Below are positions 6,694-10,329 of a stretch of DNA of 10,329 nucleotides, piece after piece (the stretch's first letter is position 1; every line of letters starts with the position of its first letter). Location: assembly GCA_002322525.1 (NCBI GenBank), contig DCOU01000150.1:1-10329 (forward strand), read 5' to 3'. Under the pieces are notes generated by a model that did no database searches, was not told where the DNA came from, and saw only the letters and a program-made list of their open reading frames with translations. Origin of the DNA: Candidatus Omnitrophica bacterium UBA1562 (GTDB lineage: Bacteria; Omnitrophota; Gorgyraeia; Gygaellales; Profunditerraquicolaceae). The position numbers were made by a program, and so were the translations under genes.

Positions 6694-6815
6694 GGGACAG
6701 GTCCCGCTCCAATCGGGAACCGTTTCTTGGCCTAATCGGAGAAGTGTCCCTACTTGGGGACAGTTCTTGCTTTGGGGTGAGAAACGGTCCTTGTTTAGAG
6801 AAAGAAACGGTCCTT
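6694..6815. repeat. Intergenic cluster of GGGACAG / GAAACGGTCC repeats after pckG
   Basis: The 144-nt gap between pckG and purC is almost filled by short inverted and direct repeats. GGGAC-AG-GTCCC at 6694-6705 is a tight palindrome. TGTCCC (6745-6750) pairs with GGGACA (6757-6762). GAACCGTTTCTT (6717-6728) is complementary to AAGAAACGGT (6802-6811). GAAACGGTCCTT occurs twice directly, at 6781-6792 and 6804-6815. No gene, clear promoter or T-run terminator was seen. The GGGACA arm recurs at 1828 and 9285-9311. The structure could act as an mRNA boundary between pckG and purC or be a mobile repeat. Confidence 0.7.
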
Positions 6816-6832
6816 AAGTTTTTAAGTTGATT

Positions 6833-7762
6833 ATGAACGATAGAGTCTTAATATCTACGGATTTTAAAGATTTAAAACTCCACAAACGCGGAAAGGTAAG
6901 AGATGTTTACGATTTAGGCGATAAATTGCTCATTGTTTCCACGGATAGAATTTCCTGCTTTGATGTAGTCCTGCCTTCCGGCATACCTTACAAAGGGAGA
7001 GTTTTAACGAATTTATCCTGCTTTTGGTTTGATTTTATTAAAGATATCACGCCCCATCACCTTATCGCATCCGATATAAATAATTACCCCAAAGAATTAC
7101 AAAAATATAAAACCGAACTTTTAGGCCGCTCAATGCTGGTAAAAAAAACCAGGCCGCTTGCCTTGGAGTGTGTAGTAAGAGGATACCTTTCGGGTTCAGG
7201 CTGGAAGGAATATCAGGAAAAACAATCGGTCTGCACAATAAAGTTACCCGCCGGCCTTTTAGAATCGGATAAGTTACCTGAAATTTTATTTACTCCTTCA
7301 ACCAAGGCGGATACAGGGCATGATTTGAATGTGGACCAGAAATATGTGGAAGGATTGGTAGGAAAGGATACTGCCCAAAAAATAAGAAAAGTAAGCATAG
7401 ATATTTATAAAAAAGCCAGTGGCTATGCGCTGACGCATGGAATTATTATCGCAGATACAAAATTTGAATTTGGTGTATATGATAATGAAATTATCTTGAT
7501 TGATGAGGTGCTTACCCCTGATTCGTCACGTTTCTGGCCGGCTGACCAATACAGGCGTGGTGAGCCTCAGCCAAGTTTTGATAAACAGTTTGTCCGCGAT
7601 TATCTGGAGAGTTTAGGCTGGAATAAGATACCGCCGGCGCCAAAACTACCAGAAGAAATTATTGAAAAGACCACCCGGAAATATATGGAAGCATACAGGA
7701 AATTGACTGGAAAAGAGCTAAACCCCGCCCTTGCGTGCAAGAGCGGGGTAAACGATACATAG
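6833..7762 (+). CDS. purC: SAICAR synthase (phosphoribosylaminoimidazole-succinocarboxamide synthase)
   Basis: ATP-dependent ligation of aspartate to CAIR, giving SAICAR in purine synthesis. The protein (309 residues from ATG 6833) has the family motifs GKVRDVY at 20-26, STDRIS at 36-41, GIPYKGRVLTNLS at 50-62, ECVVRGYLSGSGW at 112-124, PSTKAD at 155-160, ADTKFEFG at 207-214 and DEVLTPDSSRFW at 224-235. It is the roughly 300-residue form similar to yeast Ade1 rather than the roughly 240-residue E. coli form. ATG 6833 is preferred to TTG 6827; neither has a good Shine-Dalgarno. Residues 297-306 near the C-terminus (NPALACKSGV) are encoded by a small AACCCCG-family palindrome, so the tail is probably acquired and not catalytic. 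No other pur gene is in the window. The membrane-protein gene follows after 5 nt. Confidence 0.97.
   Translation: MNDRVLISTDFKDLKLHKRGKVRDVYDLGDKLLIVSTDRISCFDVVLPSGIPYKGRVLTNLSCFWFDFIKDITPHHLIASDINNYPKELQKYKTELLGRSMLVKKTRPLALECVVRGYLSGSGWKEYQEKQSVCTIKLPAGLLESDKLPEILFTPSTKADTGHDLNVDQKYVEGLVGKDTAQKIRKVSIDIYKKASGYALTHGIIIADTKFEFGVYDNEIILIDEVLTPDSSRFWPADQYRRGEPQPSFDKQFVRDYLESLGWNKIPPAPKLPEEIIEKTTRKYMEAYRKLTGKELNPALACKSGVNDT
7721..7750. repeat. AACCCCG-family short palindrome at the 3' end of purC
   Basis: ACCCCGCCCTTGC (7722-7734) and GCAAGAGCGGGGT (7737-7749) pair at 12 of 13 positions around a 2-nt centre. Read in frame, it is ten codons, Asn297 to Val306 of purC. It is the same size as the copy at 9119-9148, and the two palindromes are identical at 23 of 28 positions. 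It ends 18 nt before the start of the downstream membrane-protein gene. There is no T-run, so a terminator role is unlikely. Confidence 0.85.
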
Positions 7763-7767
7763 CGGCG

Positions 7768-8760
7768 ATGTTTAAGAAAATAATACCCTTAGTATTAAGA
7801 ATCGGCATAAGCATTATTTTATTATTCTTTTTATTTAAATTTCAGCACGTAGATACGCAGGAAGTGTTAAAAAGCATAAAGAATGCAGATAAAGGCCTTT
7901 TGGTTCTTGCCCTAGTTATTTATTTCTCTGCCTATATTCTCTGTCTTTTTCGCTGGGATATGTTATTAAAAGGCGCTAAGATTCATCTTAGTTTAAAGAG
8001 AGTAACTATTTCATTTTCTGGAGGCGTGTTTTTTAATGCTTTACTGCCCTCCACTATCGGAGGAGACCTGGTACGCAGCATAGATTTATCTACCTACACA
8101 AAAAGGCCCAAAGAAGTGGTAGCTACTGTATTATTGGACAGGTTGAGCGGATATGTGGGTTTGGTAATCGTCGCCTTATTATCATTGCTATTCGGCTGGA
8201 AGTTAATTCACCATAAAAGCGTTTTATTAGCTATAGCTATTATTACGGGAATATTAATTGCTGCCTTATTGGTGTTATTCAATAGTTTTGTCTATTCCAA
8301 AATAAATCAAATCTTGCAATCACCGAGGGCAGGCAGAATCAGGGAGGCCATAAAGAACCTGCACCAGGAGATGCATATTTTCAGGCACCATAAAAAGATA
8401 ATTGTGAATAACCTGATATTGTCTGTTCTAATACAGGTTATCGCTCCCCTGACTTTTTATATTACCGCCCTATCTTTGGGCATAAAAATAAATATCATTT
8501 ATTTCTTTATCTATTTACCTATTATAGGCGCCATTACTTTATTACCTATCTCCATAGGTGGCGTAGGATTAAGGGAAAACATAACCAAAATATTTTTTGT
8601 TCAAGCAGGTGTCGTTGACAATGCCGCTGTTGCGATGGCTATCTTAAATACATTCTTTATTTTCGTATACGCAAGCCTCGGAGGCCTCATTTATGTCCTT
8701 ACTATACATCATCGACGCATACAATACTATAAACCACAACGCGTTCAGCCCAATTCGTAA
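7768..8760 (+). CDS. LPG-synthase-TM / UPF0104 family integral membrane protein
   Basis: A 330-residue polytopic inner-membrane protein with about eight hydrophobic segments (near 8-24, 43-62, 80-100, 128-146, 151-171, 212-236, 242-262 and 285-312). Family signatures are RWDMLL at 62-67, FFNALLPSTIGGDLVR at 88-103, LLDRLSG at 122-128 and LPISIGGVGLRE at 259-270. These match the membrane domain of lysyl-phosphatidylglycerol synthase and its stand-alone relatives (YbhN/AglD type), which are linked to lipid or glycan-lipid translocation. There is no C-terminal synthase domain, so aminoacyl-PG synthesis is not expected, and the substrate is unknown. The start at ATG 7768 is used; an in-frame GTG at 7735 lies inside the purC palindrome and would add a polar extension. 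The ATG has no good Shine-Dalgarno and lies 5 nt after purC. The 3' end overlaps the NYN gene by 68 nt. Confidence 0.88.
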   Translation: MFKKIIPLVLRIGISIILLFFLFKFQHVDTQEVLKSIKNADKGLLVLALVIYFSAYILCLFRWDMLLKGAKIHLSLKRVTISFSGGVFFNALLPSTIGGDLVRSIDLSTYTKRPKEVVATVLLDRLSGYVGLVIVALLSLLFGWKLIHHKSVLLAIAIITGILIAALLVLFNSFVYSKINQILQSPRAGRIREAIKNLHQEMHIFRHHKKIIVNNLILSVLIQVIAPLTFYITALSLGIKINIIYFFIYLPIIGAITLLPISIGGVGLRENITKIFFVQAGVVDNAAVAMAILNTFFIFVYASLGGLIYVLTIHHRRIQYYKPQRVQPNS

Positions 8761-9262
8761 AAAAATAAACCCCGTTAGAAATACCAGAATTCTTGGAGTA
8801 GAAAACAAGATTTCTAACGGGGTAAAAGACCCCCAAAGAGCCCTCCTGGAATTTATCGAGAACCAAAGATTGGGGAAAAAGTCCAAGAGCAAAATCACTG
8901 TAGTCTTTGACGGTTATCCTAAGGTATCAGTTCAAAAATTAGACGAAGCCGATATCAATATCGTGTTTTCTAAAGAAGAGACAGCAGATACAAGGATAAA
9001 GAGGATGGTTGAGGCCTCAAAGAACCCCAAAAATATTGTGGTAGTTTCTGATGATAGAGAGATAAAATTCTTCATAAAATCTATCGGTGCCAGTTCAATC
9101 GGCGTAGAAGAATTTATCAACCCCGCTCCTGCGCGCAGGGGCGGGGTCAATCCCGAAGAGAAGCCGCAAAGAGAAAAAGAAGACCTGATAAAACCAGAGT
9201 TAAATTTCAGCCAGATTAGTAAGATAAATCAGGAATTAAAAGCACTATGGCTAAAAAAATAA
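8693..9262 (+). CDS. YacP-like NYN-domain protein (probable RNase) with two palindromic insertions
   Basis: PIN-like NYN domain of the YacP/Rae1 group, whose B. subtilis member is a ribosome-associated mRNA endonuclease; the exact target here is unknown. The protein (189 residues) starts MSLLYIIDAYNTIN, typical of the family. It keeps the acidic metal-site residues: Asp8 in IDAYN, Asp73 in VFDGY, Asp99 in EETADTRIKR, and Asp120-Asp121 in VVSDDRE. Two stretches are encoded by AACCCCG-family palindromes: residues 26-44, between the first strand and helix RALLEFIENQ, and residues 143-152, near the end of the core. Neither removes a catalytic residue. The C-terminal tail is Lys/Glu-rich and poorly conserved. 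The start has GGAGG at 8680-8684, 8 nt upstream, and lies within the membrane-protein gene, so the two are probably translationally coupled. Confidence 0.9.
   Translation: MSLLYIIDAYNTINHNAFSPIRKKINPVRNTRILGVENKISNGVKDPQRALLEFIENQRLGKKSKSKITVVFDGYPKVSVQKLDEADINIVFSKEETADTRIKRMVEASKNPKNIVVVSDDREIKFFIKSIGASSIGVEEFINPAPARRGGVNPEEKPQREKEDLIKPELNFSQISKINQELKALWLKK
8768..8824. repeat. AACCCCG-family palindromic element inserted in frame in the NYN gene
   Basis: ACCCCGTTAGAAAT (8769-8782) and ATTTCTAACGGGGT (8810-8823) form a perfect 14-bp stem. Between them CCAGAATTCTTGG (8784-8796) makes an imperfect smaller palindrome. The element is 19 codons, Asn26 to Val44, with no stop. The left arm differs from that in lipA (3451-3465) at 1 of 15 positions. 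Both encode NPVR at the start and ISN before the final Val, although the middles are unrelated. Confidence 0.9.
9119..9148. repeat. AACCCCG-family short palindrome, second copy in the NYN gene
   Basis: ACCCCGCTCCTGC (9120-9132) and GCAGGGGCGGGGT (9135-9147) pair at 12 of 13 positions, the odd one being a G-U wobble in RNA. It is ten codons, Asn143 to Val152 (NPAPARRGGV). It matches the purC copy at 23 of 28 positions and in length and reading phase. Confidence 0.85.
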
Positions 9263-9311
9263 GGGACTGTTTCCGACGGATGAAGGGTCTGTCCCCGAAG
9301 GGGACTGACCC
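9263..9311. repeat. GGGACTG-type hairpin repeat after the NYN gene
   Basis: GGGTCTGTCCCC (9285-9296) and GGGGACTGACCC (9300-9311) pair at 11 of 12 positions with a GAA loop. GGGACTG also lies at 9264-9270, right after the NYN stop. It is a very stable hairpin followed by TAAAACA rather than a T-run, so intrinsic termination is uncertain. It belongs with the GGGACA repeats at 1828 and 6694. Confidence 0.7.
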
Positions 9312-9340
9312 TAAAACACTGCCAAGCTATCCCTGATCGT

Positions 9341-10111
9341 ATGGTAAATAGACAGGAAAATTTTATAAAATTCTTAGGCACAGCCGGCGCCCGCTTTGTC
9401 ATGATAAAACAACTACGCTCTTCAGGCGGACTTTGGGTTTCGCATAAAGGTAGGAACGTATTGATTGATCCCGGGCCGGGCAGCCTAGTGCGTTGCGCAG
9501 CCAGTAGGCCTAAATTGGACCCTACCAAATTAGATGCCGTTATACTTACCCACCGCCATCTCGACCACGCAAATGATATTAATGTGATGATTGAGGCAAT
9601 GACCGAAGGCGGTTTTAAAAAAAGAGGTATATTGTTCTGCCCGGAAGATGCCATAAACGAAGACCCTGTAATATTAAAACACGCAAGAGGATTAGTAGAA
9701 AAAATAGAGGTATTAGAAGCTAATAAAACATACAACGTAGATAATTTTGAATTCCAGACATCTATGAGGCACATTCACCCTGTATTGACTTTTGGTTTAA
9801 AATTTAATATCAAGAATACAAGCATATCTTTGCTCACTGACACTAAATATTTTAAGGAACTCGTAAATTTTTATAAGACAGATATATTAATTATATATGT
9901 AGTTTTCTTTGAGCCTCGACCGGAAGTAGACCATCTCTGTCTTTTGGATGCTGAAAGCTTGATAAGAGATATTAAGCCCAAAAAGGCAATATTGACCCAC
10001 TTTGGCATGACCATGCTACGGGCAAAGCCCCAAATTCAGGCGCTTGAATTATCCCAAAAGTTAGGTATTGAAGTCGTGGCTGCTTACGACGGCATGGCCC
10101 TTAACTTTTAG
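9341..10111 (+). CDS. Metallo-beta-lactamase-fold hydrolase
   Basis: A 256-residue cytoplasmic protein of the MBL superfamily. The first strand and loop read FIKFLGTAGAR (8-18), then LIDPGPG at 41-47. The metal motif THRHLDHAND has His71, His73, Asp75 and His76. Later candidate ligands are His144/His146 (MRHIHP), Asp167 (LLTDTKY) and His220 (LTHFG). The layout resembles the RNase Z/PhnP-like branch (phosphodiesterase-type hydrolases), but no RNase Z exosite arm is visible and the substrate cannot be named. The HxHxDH motif is complete, so an active two-metal site is likely. The ATG at 9341 lacks a Shine-Dalgarno; the next Met (residue 21) would remove the first core strand, so 9341 is kept. 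It lies 78 nt after the NYN gene, beyond a hairpin repeat, and is the last complete gene. Confidence 0.88.
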   Translation: MVNRQENFIKFLGTAGARFVMIKQLRSSGGLWVSHKGRNVLIDPGPGSLVRCAASRPKLDPTKLDAVILTHRHLDHANDINVMIEAMTEGGFKKRGILFCPEDAINEDPVILKHARGLVEKIEVLEANKTYNVDNFEFQTSMRHIHPVLTFGLKFNIKNTSISLLTDTKYFKELVNFYKTDILIIYVVFFEPRPEVDHLCLLDAESLIRDIKPKKAILTHFGMTMLRAKPQIQALELSQKLGIEVVAAYDGMALNF

Positions 10112-10206
10112 ATTCTTTGGCACCTGCCTGCCGGTCGCCGCCTTTGGCGGAACCCCGCCGCGCCGGAGGCGGTGGCAGGCAGGCATTGCCGCTTAGATTC
10201 TGTGGC
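10108..10206. repeat. GC-rich cloverleaf palindrome flanked by 14-bp direct repeats
   Basis: CCTGCCTGCC (10123-10132) and GGCAGGCAGG (10174-10183) form a perfect 10-bp outer stem. It encloses two hairpins, CCGCC-TTT-GGCGG (10138-10150) and CCGCC...GGCGG (10155-10159 with 10168-10172). The block is far more GC-rich than its surroundings. TTAGATTCTTTGGC (10108-10121) and TTAGATTCTGTGGC (10193-10206), identical at 13 of 14 positions, flank it. The left copy begins at the MBL stop codon. No T-run follows. Confidence 0.75.
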
Positions 10207-10223
10207 TCAATTGCCATAGAATC
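10196..10223. repeat. Hairpin GATTCTGTGGC / GCCATAGAATC
   Basis: GATTCTGTGGC (10196-10206) pairs with GCCATAGAATC (10213-10223) at 10 of 11 positions (the odd one a G-U wobble in RNA), with a 6-nt loop. The right arm could equally pair, with one mismatch, with the left direct repeat GATTCTTTGGC (10111-10121), enclosing the GC-rich element, so two alternative folds exist. Confidence 0.55.
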
Positions 10224-10255
10224 AAGCAGAAGCATTAATGGAAACTTCTGCTTGA
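10222..10255. repeat. 11-bp perfect inverted repeat running into the -35 box
   Basis: TCAAGCAGAAG (10222-10232) and CTTCTGCTTGA (10245-10255) are perfect reverse complements with a 12-nt loop. The right arm shares TTGA with the -35 hexamer at 10252-10257. As DNA it could be an operator; as RNA it could end transcripts arriving from the MBL gene, though a T-run is missing. Confidence 0.6.
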
Positions 10256-10280
10256 CATAACTCAATAATTATGATAAAGT
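10252..10280 (+). promoter_or_regulatory. Sigma-70-type promoter for the gene at the right edge
   Basis: A perfect TTGACA (10252-10257), a 17-bp spacer and TAAAGT (10275-10280, 4 of 6 to TATAAT) lie 38 nt before the final ATG in AT-rich DNA. TATGAT at 10270-10275 is a better hexamer but only 12 bp from the -35. This is the best promoter candidate in the window, and it marks a break from the preceding gene block. Confidence 0.6.
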
Positions 10281-10304
10281 TATATAAAATAAACCAGAAA
10301 ACCA

Positions 10305-10314
10305 AAGGAGGTGA
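10305..10314 (+). promoter_or_regulatory. Near-ideal Shine-Dalgarno
   Basis: AAGGAGGTGA is fully complementary to the usual 3' end of 16S rRNA and ends 3 nt before the ATG at 10318. It is stronger than most of the ribosome sites in this window, suggesting a highly translated gene. It fixes the start of the truncated downstream gene. Confidence 0.75.
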
Positions 10315-10317
10315 AAG

Positions 10318-10329
10318 ATGAGTAATTGG
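10318..10329 (+). CDS. Start of a gene cut off by the window edge
   Basis: Only four codons are visible (Met-Ser-Asn-Trp). The case for a gene rests on the promoter at 10252-10280 and the near-ideal Shine-Dalgarno at 10305-10314. Nothing can be said about its product, except that strong initiation signals suggest high expression. Confidence 0.6.

Noticed and set aside
7768..8760. Membrane protein as a full lysyl-phosphatidylglycerol synthase (MprF)
   Set aside because: It has only the membrane domain; the soluble aminoacyl-transfer domain is absent.
2215..9148. The AACCCCG repeats as a CRISPR array or attachment sites
   Set aside because: The copies are far apart, differ in length and core, lie in separate genes, and no cas or integrase gene is present.
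9229..9774. 181-codon open frame on the - strand
   Set aside because: It lies opposite the well-supported MBL-fold gene and part of the NYN gene, with no recognisable motif or family match.
10151..10159. AACCCCGCC within the 3' GC-rich element as a sixth member of the AACCCCG family
   Set aside because: No matching CGGGGTT arm follows, and it belongs to the CCGCC/GGCGG hairpins of a different palindrome.
10123..10183. GC-rich hairpin as an intrinsic terminator or tRNA
   Set aside because: There is no T-run after the stem for a terminator. The arms are not a tRNA: there is no acceptor stem with an anticodon loop of 7 nt and no T-loop consensus.

Overview
This window is a compact, AT-rich bacterial segment in which every recognisable gene lies on the + strand. 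The order is acetate kinase (ackA), a DJ-1/PfpI-like protein with a probable signal peptide, aspartate 1-decarboxylase (panD), peptide deformylase (def), a small Cys-rich DUF6485-type protein, lipoyl synthase (lipA), thioredoxin reductase (trxB), GTP-type PEP carboxykinase (pckG), SAICAR synthase (purC), an LPG-synthase-TM/UPF0104-type membrane protein, a YacP-like NYN-domain nuclease and a metallo-beta-lactamase-fold hydrolase. At the right edge a promoter and a near-perfect Shine-Dalgarno begin a further gene that is cut off. Peptide deformylase, lipoyl synthase and a YacP-like protein point to a bacterium. The gene mix, the DUF6485 protein and the abundance of small palindromes resemble uncultured PVC-side lineages such as Omnitrophota. 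That placement is inference and rests on no marker gene.

Genes are tightly packed. There are 1-nt gaps (ackA/DJ-1-like, trxB/pckG), overlaps (def/DUF6485, lipA/trxB, membrane protein/NYN) and only three gaps above 100 nt: 1-168, 6689-6832 and 10112-10317. The block probably forms one or a few long transcripts. The functions are mixed housekeeping: acetate and ATP production, PEP/oxaloacetate exchange, pantothenate/CoA supply, lipoate, protein N-terminal maturation, thiol redox, purines and RNA turnover. No single pathway links them.

The most unusual content is the repeat layer. Five inverted-repeat elements share the ends AACCCCG...CGGGGT, and every left arm lies inside a protein gene. They occur in lipA, twice in the NYN gene, at the end of purC, and across the panD/def junction. 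All five left arms are read in the same phase, giving Asn-Pro. Four are complete in-frame insertions starting Asn-Pro and ending Val. The lipA copy folds into a 15-bp stem carrying two abutting 7-bp hairpins, and it interrupts an otherwise well-conserved LipA segment. This looks like a family of protein-coding palindromic elements analogous to the Rickettsia palindromic elements.

A second, distinct repeat family (GGGACA...TGTCCC and GAAACGGTCC motifs) lies only between genes, directly after three stop codons. A third, GC-rich cloverleaf-like palindrome sits after the last complete gene, followed by two hairpins that run into the -35 box of the next promoter. No tRNA, rRNA, CRISPR array, transposase or integrase was seen.
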